Below are positions 11,001 to 21,414 of a stretch of 64,000 bases of DNA, piece after piece. The notes under the pieces are model-generated. The model searched no databases, was not told where the DNA came from, and saw only the letters and a list, made by a program, of their open reading frames with translations. This DNA comes from Apostichopus japonicus. Lineage: Eukaryota; Echinodermata; Holothuroidea; Aspidochirotida; Stichopodidae. Location: the NCBI RefSeq assembly GCF_037975245.1, contig NC_092564.1, positions 12,362,484 through 12,426,483 on the forward strand. The letters run 5' to 3'. The number at the start of each line of letters is the position of its first letter. Position 1 is the stretch's first letter. Position numbers and translations under genes: made by a program.

Positions 11001-14000
11001 CATGAATGTAACATTATCAGAGGGCGAGAAAGTCACTTTATCTGTGGAGGGCACAGGTAAAACATTAACATGTTGTCCAGTTTAAAATACCACTTTATCT
11101 GTGGAGGGCACAGGTAAAACATTAACATGTCTCCCAGTTTAAATACCACTTTATCTGTGGAGGGCACAGGTAAAACATTAACATGTCTCCCAGTTTAAAT
11201 ACCACTTTATCTGTGGAGGGCACAGGTAAAACATTAACATGTCTCCCAGTTTAAATACCACTTTATCTCTTTAGGGCACAGGTAAAACATTTACATGTCT
11301 CCCAGTTTAAATACCACTTTATCTCTGGAGGGCACAGGTAAAACATGAACATGTCTCCCAGTTTAAATACCACTTTATCTGTGGAGGGCACAGGTAAAAC
11401 ATGAACATGTCTCCCAGTTTAAATACCACTTTATCTGTGGAGGGCACATGTAAAACATTAACATGTCTACCACTTTAAATACCACTTTATCTGTGGAGGG
11501 CACAGGTAAAACATGAACATGTCTCCCAGTTTAAATAGTACTATTTGGATACATGGATAAAGTAACTTTAAAGGTTTTTAGCTAAAATATAATCATATTC
11601 ATGCAGCTCATTACAGAATTTTAGTTCCTGGTTTAAGCTTAAATTTTCTGTCACCATTTGGAAAAGAAAATTACATTATGTGTACTGTTCAGTGATTCAG
11701 ATTTTTCCTTTAGTTCTTTTGGGAAAAATTTCAGCAATGGCTGTTAGCCAGGAAATAGAAATATGGAATGGGAGAATCTGGCTCAGGTTGCTATTTTGAA
11801 GTATAAATTGGCATTCCATTAGAATAAAGTGCTTTGTGGGTAAGCAGGCCAAAAAAAAAGAGGAAAAGTTTGTAGAAAAGTCATAACAAGAGATCTCTTC
11901 TCAGTTTCTCTCCCATCTCCGTGCAGGTATGGTACATCTGAATAAAAAAGAGGACAAATTTTTCCATTATTATTTATGATAATTATATTATACTTCTAAT
12001 AACAGAAAGATATGATGTAATCTAAGAGCTTTTAAAGGGTGTGAAGACTCGCGCACAAAGAAACGTCTCATGCTGGTAATCTGACCTAGTTTCGAATGAG
12101 GTGTACCAGAAGTGTTAGACACCACCATCGATCCCAGAAAATACACACACAGCTTGCTACCGTCGGTAATTAGACACTAGTGTACAGTCAATACATACAG
12201 CTACGATCAATGCCCACAACACAGTGTACATAGCAGCTATAGACATCTCAGGTCTATATAAAAGATAACAAAGTATCACGTTTCCTTACTGTCTGCATTT
12301 TGTAGCGACAAGAAGAAACCTTCACTTGCAAGCAACAGAAAGTTAACTTTTTCAGATTGTGGCACGCGGTTTGGGGCGAGTCTTCAATGCCTTTAAATCC
12401 TCATTACTTTCGTGCAGAAAATTTCTGGAACACCTAAGGAAGAGGGACAAGGAGGCTGACAGGGTGCTGTTGCATGGATTGTGTTCCTTTAAGGTTTTGT
12501 GATTACATAAGCTCTCTTCCTTATAGTCTCTACTTTTTTGTCTTATTTGTCTCCTGTCACTGCACTCGTCAACATTCTCTGCTCAACTTCTCCACTTGAG
12601 AGCTCTCTTCACAGTTTCTCTACCATCTTCTTGCAGGGATGGTACATCTGACTGGATTTACCGTTCGGAATAATGAAGACCATTTGGGGTACGGTCCTAA
12701 GGCCTTTCCAGACGAGTATTATGATGACAACACAGTTGAAGGTCAGTGTCCTGCAACTTGGGTTTATAAAGTAGAAGTGTGTGGCCCTGGCTTTGGTGAA
12801 ACCAACTCCAGGGGGTTACCGGTTCTGGAAATTGTCTCCAGTTTATATTTTTTTTAGGTACATTCTGAGGTATATTATCTATAATTAGGTGTAGTCGTGT
12901 GAGTTTGCAAGGGAGGTATACATCCCCGTACACCCCACCTGAATCCACACATCGGGGCATCCTTGGCCCCGAATGAGTAGTCTAATTCTTTCCCAACTGA
13001 TTGCAAGTTTCCCCAGACTTGGTGATGGAGATAAGTGGGCAGGGCATCCGTTGCCCTTCCTTTTGCGCATGCCATTGTTGAAAGCAATCCATGACATCGA
13101 ACCTGAAAAATAATTTCTAATTTGTTTTATCCCTCTTTTTATATCGCCCAATCATTCACAGAAGAACAGTTCACGGTTAAGATGGAGGATACAAGAGAAT
13201 TATCAGGAGACTGGGAGGACAGCTCAGACTTGCCCGAAGTGTCATCAGGTGAGTTTTTAATAATCCACCTCTCTACCGAGAAACAGAATCAGTTTGACGT
13301 TTAAAAATACAAAGTCTCACTCATTTTGCTGTGAAGGGTTCAAACTCATTTGGGTGGGTTTATTGGAGTTCAGGTAAATGTAGCCTTTGTCAACAGCCAA
13401 AGATGCTATTACTAGTCTGTATCCATTTGCATGGACTCATAAAACTCTGAGTTGCTCAGAGTTCAAGTGGTTACTCATTGATCGAATTTGAGTCGAATTT
13501 GACTCTTGAGTAAAAGACTGGTTTGGGTAGACTCTATATAAGTCTGGTTTCACTTACTTTGAGTTGAAATGGTGATTCATTTAGATCGAATTTGAGCCCT
13601 GGTTCATCTACTCTGAGTAAAAGACTGGTTTGGGTGGACTATTGTTTCTACTCTGAGTAACATCTAGTAACATCTACTCTGAGTAACATCTCCTCTGAGT
13701 AAAAGATTAGACCAGACGGTGTGATGAAATGACTTACACTGCCCTCTGTACTTTCTCTGCGGGATGGGTTTCCTTTTACTTTGGTTGAGAACCTCTCTTA
13801 TGTTTCATTTTGTTATTTATTTTATTCAAAAATCATAACAAGATTGTGTAATCTTGCCTGCCCAAGGCCCAAACTCTCATATGGAGTCTCATAAATGTTA
13901 TTTCATTTTTGCAGTCTTTGGATCTGAACATATCTCTTCCATTTGTGTACTACTGTTTGGATGTCAAGAAATAAACAATATCTTAGTTTAGTCGGACAAT

Positions 14001-17000
14001 TAAATGAGTATAGATGTAGTCTGTTTGCTTGATTCGTTGACATTAATCATACATAATGAATGGTTAAAGTTCTCTGGTACCTGTAGGTGGTCTTAAATTC
14101 CTGGGAATCCTTCTGTTTTTTTTGTTGAAATGAATAAAACAAAACCAGGAATTTTGTGACTTTGTTGGAGTTTTATGAACATAATAATGTGATGTGTAAA
14201 CCTTGATTACATCATCAGGTCATAGCTGCTGCAGTTTGAAATTCCTTTTGTTTTGGTGGGATGTTAACAGTTTGGAAGGATTTTGAATTCCTTGAAAATG
14301 CATGTTATTCTTGCTGAGGATAAAAAAATATAGACCTTTTTTGAAAACCCAAATAGAAAAGAAAATTGTGTTGTGTAAGGTTTGAGTAGCGGAGGTGAAG
14401 TGTTTCAGTCTAAAGGACTGGAGAGTCTGCTTTATCCACTTAGTGCAAGATTGCACGTCATCTCTGTCATTTGTTTTTTGGCTTGCCAGATTGAAATCAT
14501 TCGTCCTCCGGGTTTGACACGTGTGCTGCATGGTGAGAACCCTCAGTACAGAAGTCTGAGAGTCTGAAATTTGTTATCATTGCAGGATCTTCTTCAGAGG
14601 GAGGACTAAAAAAACAGATTGAAGTGATTATTGAAAAGACAAGTTAATTAGAATTGTAGCCGTGGTGTAGAGATATAAACGAGACTGAGGACACTAAGGC
14701 TTCTACTGGATATGTCATCTATTCAATCCCTGAAAGCTACAAAAAATATATATATAAATTCTCTATTAACGTACAAATATATCACAAAATAATCAATAAA
14801 TAGCAAGCAGCACAAATATACAAGTATCACATAAAGACTAGAAAATGCAACGCAAACCTCAAAGACGCAACTCAAATGGTTTCTACAATTACACATTTAA
14901 AACTCCATAAACCGCAATAGTTAAAACGTACCTATTTAGTATCCTTTACTCCTATAACGCAAATCCTGGGACAATCAAAGGTCACACAGTATCGGCATGG
15001 GCTGTACTGGCTGCCACACCCTGGCACAAGTAACATGTATAATATAAGTATTGCAGAACTCCAGTCACACAACTGACCCTACGCAGATCTAGAACGCCAG
15101 TGAGCTCCACGATCTCTCCATGCCACATGAAGGAACGACCAAACAGAGGGCATGACCTCACACACTGAATAAACATGAGGTACATTCTCTTACAAGAATA
15201 TTGACCAAATGAATCAGGGTAGCTCTACTACGAGTGACCAGTCAGGCTCTCTAAATTGTAAATGTTTACCTATTTAGCCTGTTTGCAGTAGATACAGCAG
15301 TTTGTTACCAATTTTTTTTGGCTCTTTCTTCTTCTCTTGTCTAAGCCTTAATACCTATTTCTCTTTTCCTGATTTAGAAGCATCGTTTACTGACCAACAA
15401 CCACATGTAATAGCAGTCTCCGATTCTGAACCTGCCAAAGCTAATGAGATGGAGTCCCCCAGCTGGCAGAAAGTCCCTGAGAACACAATCATTCCTGCAC
15501 AAACTGACTATCAAGAACAGTCAATGGTGGGACCAACGGAGAGTGTACAAGGTTAGACAGACAACAAGACCTGTAACATTAAATTTATTCTCATGATCAT
15601 GTTCTCCTGAACAGAGTCTGTCTAATGAATCCTGTTTTCATTCATGTCAAAGTGTACGATATGTAATCAAATTATGGCTCGTGGGAATGCTCGTTGCCGC
15701 CGGCAAAAATTTTCTGGACCACAAGGAGGCTTCAGAACACTTTTAATGCTGCCAGCTTTTAAATCCTATAATATCGTAGCAATTGGCTTTCTGCCAGCCA
15801 TAGATCAATGAAGAATTGAAGATGAAATTCATGTAAAGACAGAAATGGGAAAAACATAAAACTTTGGGGAGTTTGCTATAAATGGGCAAAATGAAATTCG
15901 AAGGTAAAAATTCCAACATAACAGATAGACAAATATGAAAGTAGAAAAATCTTTTAGTTCCCCATGTACTGTAATACTTCAGGTTTTGTCATGGGGCTCG
16001 GCAGCCCAGGAATTGAAAACAAAAATATCACTACGTCTCTTATTCCCTCCCACTCATGTCAAATATGCTTAAAACCTTCAAAATCTTCTTCATTTTCAAA
16101 AAGGAAATAAAACACTTTAAGTAGCATAGACTTCAACACCTTTCATATAATTCATAACTGTAAGTAGATGTTTGGCAATGAATTTGGTTATTTTACCATT
16201 GCTGTTTGATTCTAAAATCACATAGAGATTTCAGCCGTTCATCTTCTCTATAATTCATCGCTGATGTTACTCATCCCTAGAGTTCAAACACAGACTTACG
16301 GCTTGAGAATTTTCGCATCCAGTGCACCGTGCCTGTGGAACTCACTTCCAGAACATGTAAAAATGTGCAATACTGTGAACGGTTTTAAATCAGCTCTCAA
16401 AACGTATCTTTTCACCAAAGCATATATGTTATAATTGTTATATATGTTATAATTGTTATTATTATGTTAAGCGCTACTAGAATTATTTCATAGTTTGTTT
16501 GGCGCTATATAAAAATTTTGTATAATTATTATTATCAAAAAGCAAGTTCCATTTCAAAATCGTGAAGTACACACAGGGTGAACATTTTTTTCTTTTCTAT
16601 GTTTAGAAATGTGTTTCAGAAATACTTTGAAAACATCCCAAGGGAGATGAAATGTTTGGGACTGAATCATATTTAGTAAATTACTGACTCATTCAACTTC
16701 ATTTGTGGTGTAAAAATAGATGTGAGTGAGTCTTTAGGTGAATGTTCAGTGACGATCTTACTGTGAGTTACATTTGGTACGTTTAGAAAACTTAGCAGAG
16801 TAAAATCAAAAAGCAGCCCCATAAAATTCATAAATATTTCACAAGCTCATCCATTTAAAATGACCTCAAAATGTAATCATGATGTTGCATGAGAAAAAAT
16901 TCAACATTCGACTCAACTCGTTTGCTTTAAGTTTGGCCGTTGTACTTAACAGGTTTCATTTCTGCTCTTTCTTTGTACAATATTCTATTTGTTTAAATAA

Positions 17001-17581
17001 TTCTATATCCATCTTTTTTCTCAGATTGTATTTAATTGAATAAATCAATAAATCAATAATTTTTCTTTTCAGCAAACAGTAGTCAGATAACTCAGTTATC
17101 TCCCACACATAGAAATATCTCAAACAACAGAAATCGGCGCCACTCATTGCCAAGTCAATTTCTACAGACCGCTGACATGAGAAGGACCCCCTCCTTTGGG
17201 GTTAGACCCCAACAAGGTCACTTCAAGAACCGAAGGAAGATGCCTGCCAAACCACCCAAAGCCGCCAGCGCACATAAAGCGGAGGAAGAGGCCATCGAAG
17301 CCAGAAGGCGTCGCTGGAGACTGGCCAAAAGGGAACAAAGGAAAAAGATTAAAGAAAAGACATACGATACATTTTTCTATCAGTCCAATAACCAAGAGTT
17401 TTTCAGTACTACCCCGGGACCTTCGACGACGGGTAGTTTACAAATACAGCAAAATGTCAACGAACCTGTCGAAGATTTCTATCAAGTGACCGCTACGTCG
17501 AGCGACGGTCAATTTGCAAGTACTGGCGTCGTCGTCGAGGATGATTTCAAGCCAAACTCCAATAGTTTTGGAAATACTTGA
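8057..17581 (+). CDS. Nucleoplasmin-like (NPL) domain nuclear protein, seven coding exons
   Basis: Joining 8057-8066, 9684-9776, 10913-11056, 12637-12741, 13162-13248, 15378-15551 and 17073-17581 gives an open frame of 1122 bases (373 aa). All six introns are GT-AG and phase 1. The start MFWGVTLIPGQ, then ICLSMAALD, LLCTLMSGV and MVHLTGF are hallmarks of the nucleoplasmin-like fold that begins insect FKBP39/46-type nuclear proteins and resembles plant HD2. Residues 1-95 form this fold. Residues 98-146 are acidic (DEYYDD, VKMEDT, DWEDSSD), as expected for histone binding. Residues 147-230 are low-complexity. Residues 282-300 (RRRRWRLAKREQRKKIKEK) are a strong basic nuclear-localisation region. 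The protein ends at SFGNT without a PPIase domain. By family it should act in the nucleus as a histone-binding or chaperone-type oligomer; that role is inferred. A neighbouring promoter with E2F-like and CRE-like sites fits growth-linked expression. Confidence 0.85.
8285..8366 (+). other. tRNA-like sequence, possibly a decayed SINE head
   Basis: GACCAGCTCAATTG resembles a pol III A box. GGTTCAAATCCC, about 45 bases downstream, resembles a B box. The stems a functional tRNA needs are not convincing. Confidence 0.25.
8933..9251 (+). mobile_element. TTAA-flanked MITE, copy 1 (intron after coding exon 1)
   Basis: A 319-bp element lies between TTAA at 8929-8932 and TTAA at 9252-9255. Its ends are inverted: GTGAAGACTCGCGC on the left and GGGGCGAGTCTTCAATGCCT on the right. 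The interior matches copy 2 at 12036-12392 over nearly its full length. A TTAA target site with short terminal inverted repeats is typical of piggyBac-mobilised MITEs; the superfamily is inferred. There is no open frame of note. Confidence 0.75.
9684..9776 (+). CDS. Gene 1 coding exon 2
   Basis: The acceptor TTTTTAATAG ends at 9683 and the donor GTAGGT begins at 9777. It encodes VTLIPGQPCTKVLDKTICL and SMAALDSRQN, the first strands of the NPL fold. Confidence 0.85.
10318..10702 (+). mobile_element. tRNA-derived SINE with GCGCTATATAAATAA tail and (AAT)n end
   Basis: A tRNA-like head has an A-box region (GGTCAAGTGGTTA, 10329-10341) and a B box (GGTTCGAGCTC, 10372-10382). A body follows with TTGGGCAAGGCACTT and CCCAGGTGTATAAATGGGGA, a motif pair common in invertebrate deuterostome SINEs. 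The end is GCGCTATATAAATAAC plus AAT repeats. The tail resembles the 3' end of the LINE fragment at 16270-16540, so that LINE lineage is a candidate mobilising partner. Confidence 0.75.
10913..11056 (+). CDS. Gene 1 coding exon 3
   Basis: The acceptor TTTCCTCAG ends at 10912 and the donor GTAAAA begins at 11057. It encodes SGFTQVVIQTEGSEHLLCTL, MSGVIFQQYMNVTLSEG and EKVTLSVEG, the centre of the NPL fold. Its last 23 bases and the donor are the seed of the tandem array that follows directly in the intron. Confidence 0.85.
11034..11540 (+). repeat. Tandem array of a 56-bp unit carrying the exon 3 end and its splice donor
   Basis: The sequence CACTTTATCTGTGGAGGGCA followed by CAG|GTAAAAC occurs in exon 3 at 11034. 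It recurs at 11091, 11147, 11203, 11259, 11315, 11371, 11427 and 11483, a 56-bp period after a first step of 57. Each unit also carries TCTCCCAG. Donor copies fall at 11114, 11170, 11226, 11282, 11338, 11394, 11450 (AG lost, CAT|GTAAAA) and 11506. The unit thus repeats a working 5' splice site eight extra times inside the intron. Confidence 0.95.
11890..11947 (+). pseudogene. Relic duplicate of the exon 4 acceptor and exon start
   Basis: The sequence CAGTTTCTCTCCCATCTCC, then GTGCAG|GTATGGTACATCTG at 11927, closely matches the true exon 4 junction at 12611-12650 (TTGCAG|GGATGGTACATCTG). After the shared MVHL the relic reads NKKEDKF and soon hits a stop. If used as an exon it would truncate the protein. 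Confidence 0.65.
12036..12392 (+). mobile_element. TTAA-flanked MITE, copy 2 (intron 3)
   Basis: A 357-bp element lies between TTAA at 12032-12035 and TTAA at 12393-12396. It has the same inverted ends as copy 1 and about 40 extra internal bases (around 12115-12155). Both copies lie in gene 1 introns in the same orientation. Confidence 0.75.
12637..12741 (+). CDS. Gene 1 coding exon 4
   Basis: The acceptor TTCTTGCAG ends at 12636 and the donor GTCAGT begins at 12742. It encodes MVHLTGFTVRNNEDHLGYG and PKAFPDEYYDDNTVE. This is the last NPL strand followed by the first acidic tract. Confidence 0.85.
13162..13248 (+). CDS. Gene 1 coding exon 5, acidic region
   Basis: The acceptor ATTCACAG ends at 13161 and the donor GTGAGT begins at 13249. 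It encodes EQFTVKMEDTRELSGDWED and SSDLPEVSS, rich in Asp and Glu. Confidence 0.8.
13430..13715 (+). repeat. Degenerate repeats of CTCTGAGTAAAAGACTGG in intron 5
   Basis: ACTCTGAGTAAAAGACTGGT, TTTGGGTGGACT and TCTGAGTAACATCT words recur irregularly. It is an old minisatellite or a chain of local duplications. Confidence 0.5.
14586..14647 (+). CDS. Possible alternative last exon of gene 1
   Basis: TCATTGCAG ends at 14585. From exon 5 in phase 1 the frame reads G-SSSEGGLKKQIEVIIEKTS and then stops at TAA 14645-14647. That would give a protein of about 166 aa with the NPL fold and acidic tract but no basic tail. No clear poly(A) signal is seen close by, so it may be fortuitous. Confidence 0.3.
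15378..15551 (+). CDS. Gene 1 coding exon 6
   Basis: The acceptor CTGATTTAG ends at 15377 and the donor GTTAGA begins at 15552. It encodes a polar stretch of 58 residues (ASFTDQQPHVIAVSDSEPAK up to GPTESVQ) with no recognised domain, probably disordered. Confidence 0.8.
16266..16545 (+). mobile_element. 5'-truncated non-LTR retrotransposon (CR1/L2-like) 3' end
   Basis: From 16279 the frame reads RVQTQTYGLRIFASSAPCLW, NSLPEHVKMCNTVNGF and KSALKTYLFTKAYML, then stops at 16434. The YGLR..S..AP.LWNSLP..V.....FKS.LKTYLF pattern is the usual C-terminus of CR1/L2-type reverse transcriptase proteins. The 3' UTR ends GCGCTATATAAAAATTTTG plus ATT repeats. It lies in intron 6 of gene 1 and is non-coding today. 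Confidence 0.75.
17073..17581 (+). CDS. Gene 1 coding exon 7, basic C-terminus and stop
   Basis: The acceptor TTTTCTTTTCAG ends at 17072 and the frame ends at TGA 17579-17581. It encodes ANSSQITQLSPTHRNISN, then RRHSLPSQF, a Lys/Arg/Pro-rich part with AKPPKAASAHKAEEEAIEA, the basic block RRRRWRLAKREQRKKIKEK and a Ser/Thr/Asn-rich tail. The basic block should direct nuclear or nucleolar entry. Confidence 0.85.
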
Positions 17582-18480
17582 TTAGCTATCCTTTGCACAG
17601 TTGACTTGTTGGCTTTCTCGGCCACATGATCTTGCTAAACGTTTGAAAGAGAAGTAGAATACATATATTTATATGAACAGAGCTTTCTCTTTTAACTGTG
17701 GTTACCCTGATAACCGTTGCCGTATGTATTATTTTGTATGATTGGTCGATCGATTTTACCAATAGTGCCTAAATTCTGAAATGTCCACATTGGAGCTTTG
17801 TTTTGCAGAGAGATAGAATGTGGTTTGCTGCTTCAGGTCTGTTCAAAGTCTGTTTGTGATGTTCAAAACGATCATAAGCATTTATAACTCAATGTCATGC
17901 TTATCGGCAGTTTTCGTCACTTATGGTTTGTTGTCTTGGTATTTTTTGGGGGGAGGGGGGGTGGCGCAAAGGGAGCAGTTATCTTGATGGAGAGGGAGGA
18001 GTGAACTCTGTCTGTGATTTTATCAGATGCGTACGCTCTCCACGAAGACCTGCTATAATCTACGTCAGTACGATAGAACATCTGTGTGATGTTTTAGAGT
18101 GGATTACTAACTCACAAAGATTGAAGTGGCTGGATTGCAGAAGAGTGGCTCTTGAAGTAGATACTTACATGGGCAATTTATTGGAGAAACACAGAGGCTG
18201 CTGGCTGAACAGAAATCACCTCAGAGTGAAGGTTCTTAAGATACCGTTTGTAAAGTAACTGGGATTCAGTATTCTTTCATAATATCCATGCCATTTCACG
18301 TTTCCTTCGTTTAGCAGTTGTGTGTGGATGCAAAATTTGTGCTATATTATTGCAATTTTTGAAACAATGTTGAAGAATTTTCAGCCGTTTAGGTTGTATC
18401 TAGTTGTCGTTCTCCTCTCTGATATCAGGGCAACTGAACATAGCAGTTGGCTCCTTGAAATAGCACAATTTCAAATTTTG

Positions 18481-18486
18481 AATAAA
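18481..18486 (+). terminator. Candidate poly(A) signal of gene 1
   Basis: AATAAA lies about 900 bases after the stop codon. It is the first canonical hexamer I see in that stretch; another is at 19388-19393. The intervening sequence (17582-18480) shows open frames of up to 111 codons but no recognisable protein, and I treat it as 3' UTR. Confidence 0.4.
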
Positions 18487-18760
18487 AGAAATATGTTGAA
18501 CTTTGATCTCCAGGATATGCAAAATGTTGGGGTCACAGGTACAGCTTGTAATACAAAATGTCTATGATCTTAGGATTATTTTATAATTGCTTTAGATACC
18601 TTCTGTATTTTTGCTTCCTTAACGAATTTCAAGGGAACTCATTCTGGAAGGTGAAATGCTTGATTTATATCTGTCAGAAAAATTACTTGTTGGTTTACAT
18701 AAGTTTCTTATGTTTGTAGTTTGTTTTTTTTGTTATATAAAATGTGCAACATTTATACAT

Positions 18761-19274
<514 letters not shown>

Positions 19275-19576
19275 TGTAATTTTCCAGGTGCTTTCTAGTC
19301 ACATACAACGTTTAGTTATTCTTTTTAACTTTGTTTCTGTTCATTATTTTATATTACAGTTACATATGCACAGTTATGTGCACCTAAAATAAACAATCGC
19401 TGACATATAGTCTTTGGGTTCTTATGTACAGTGTCTGTTGCTTCTGATTAACGGAAGGAAGGAACCAAGATAAGCCATGGGCTATGAATTATTATGACAC
19501 TATAGGTCAAAGGTCAACCGCAACATATCTCATAACATGACAATGTGATGTTATGAGGGGCGGTGGCTGAAAAGAG

Positions 19577-20260
19577 TTATGGGTTATAGAGGGTATAGTG
19601 TGGTGGGGGTGTAGAGGGTATAGTGTGGTGCGGGTGTAGAGGGTATAGTGTGGTGGGGGTGTAGAGGGTATAGTGTGGTGGGGGCGTAGAGGGTATAGTG
19701 TGGTGGGGTGTAGAGGGTATAGTGTGCTGGGGTTGTAGATGGTATGGTGTGTTATAGGTGTATAGTGTGGTGGGGGTATCAGTGGTGGGGTTGTAGAGGG
19801 TGTGGTGTGTTATGGGTGTAGAGGGTATAGTGTTGTGGAGGTGTAGAGGGTATAGTGTGGTGGGGTGTAGAGGGTATAGTGTGGTGGGGGCATAGAGGGT
19901 ATAGTGTGGTGGGGGTGTAGAGGGTATACAGTGTGGTGGGGGTGTAGAGGGTATAGTGTGGTGGGGGTGTAGAGGGTATAGTGTGGTGGGGGTGTAGAGG
20001 GTATAGTGTGGTGGGGGTGTAGAGGGTATAGTGTGGTGGGGGTGTAGAGGGTGTGGTGGGGTGTAGAGGGTATAGTGTGGGGGGGTGTAGAGGGTATACA
20101 GTGTGGTGGGGGTGTAGAGGGTATAGTGTGGTGGGGGTGTAGAGGGTATAGTGTGGTGGGGTGTAGAGGGTATAGTGTGGTGGGGGTGTAGAGGGTAAAG
20201 TGGTGGGGGTGTAGAGGGTATACAGTGTGGTGGAGGTGTAGAGGGTATAGTGTGGTGGAG
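19577..20260 (+). repeat. G-rich minisatellite, 25-bp unit
   Basis: The unit is TGTAGAGGGTATAGTGTGGT plus GGGGG, repeated about 25 times with small variants. The plus strand is strongly G-biased. Long frames of 156-238 codons on the minus strand, reading TLYPLHPHH in all three phases, are by-products of the stop-free unit and are not a gene. Confidence 0.95.
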
Positions 20261-20919
20261 GTACCACAAAGATGCCTCAAAACTTTCCGACATGGGATCC
20301 TCTCCTCATTCCTAATGAAAAAATCTCATTTGAATGTTCTTCCACAAAGTGTACTTTTGAATTACAGTTTTGTCCTTCCCGTTTTCATAAAAAAAACATT
20401 TAAATAACAAAAGTATACGTTTTAAATTTATATATGGAATAAAAGTTCTCTTCTACGAACAAAAATAACAGTACTTTTAACTTATGAAACGTGTGACTTT
20501 TGACAATACTGGGGTGTGTTTGGGATGTACGTGGCCCGTGTCCCCTCGGTTCCAATGTCATCCTTTTTGGTTTGATCGATAATAGTAACATGTGAAACCA
20601 CGATGGGGCATCTTTATATCATAGGGTATGTGTTTGTGTTACGCGTTCCTTGATGGCCTTTGCGTTTCAGGCTCAAACCTGTCATGAGTGGACTAGATTC
20701 GCTTGCATCATTTAGAATTCTGCAGTGGTACTGAAGGATGTCTTCTGTCAATGACAAATATTCAGTTATTTCTATGAGCTTTTTTTCTCCCTTTTTGAGG
20801 CGAGATGATTAGGTATCATCTGGTTCGTCAAAAACGGGGACTTTAAGAGGCAATCCGGAAAGCAGCGAAAATTCCACTCCTGTCCCATAATTAACCGAAT
20901 ATTCATCGAAAACATACGT

Positions 20920-20920
<1 letters not shown>
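20261..20920. other. Unassigned intergenic sequence
   Basis: I see no coding exon, RNA gene or element end between the G-rich minisatellite and the next TA array. Confidence 0.5.

Positions 20921-20921
<1 letters not shown>

Positions 20922-20992
<71 letters not shown>
20922..20992. repeat. (TA)n microsatellite
   Basis: An uninterrupted TA run of about 70 bases. Confidence 0.95.
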
Positions 20993-20995
<3 letters not shown>

Positions 20996-21414
20996 CGTGT
21001 TTGTCAATGCTCATTAAATGGATAACGTGTGAAATGCACTAGAATGCGGCTTGATGTAGCTCGTGGGTTTTACTATGCTAAAACCAGCGGTTTAGATAGG
21101 ATCTCAGGTGCGGCCGGTGTAATAGCGAGAGCCTTCATCTGAACTGCACCTGACCAAAGTGAAAAATGTTATAATAGGAGAACAAAAAGACGTCGGACTA
21201 CTTTCTTAGACCCCTTGTGGAGGGGAGGGGGGGCTTAAGCACACGTGGTGCACTGAAGGATACGGTTTACTGAAGTGTATTGTGTACAGGACAGATTTTA
21301 CTCGTACAAGAACACATAGGACTTGTACAAGTGAGAAGACATGACCTACCAGTTCTTTCATCCAGCCTATATTGTCCAGTAACAACTTAGTAATTCGTAT
21401 CACTAAAATACTAT

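Noticed and set aside
8057-17581. Annotation of gene 1 as an FK506-binding peptidyl-prolyl isomerase
   Set aside because: Only the N-terminal NPL fold matches. None of the exons encodes an FKBP domain.
17923-18258. 111-codon frame downstream of gene 1
   Set aside because: It lies in the probable 3' UTR, has no recognisable similarity and no start context or splice sites.
19577-20293. Three overlapping minus-strand frames of 156-238 codons (TLYPLHPHH repeats)
   Set aside because: The 25-bp minisatellite unit lacks stops in all three phases on that strand. All frames give the same repeat peptide and no splice or start context is seen.
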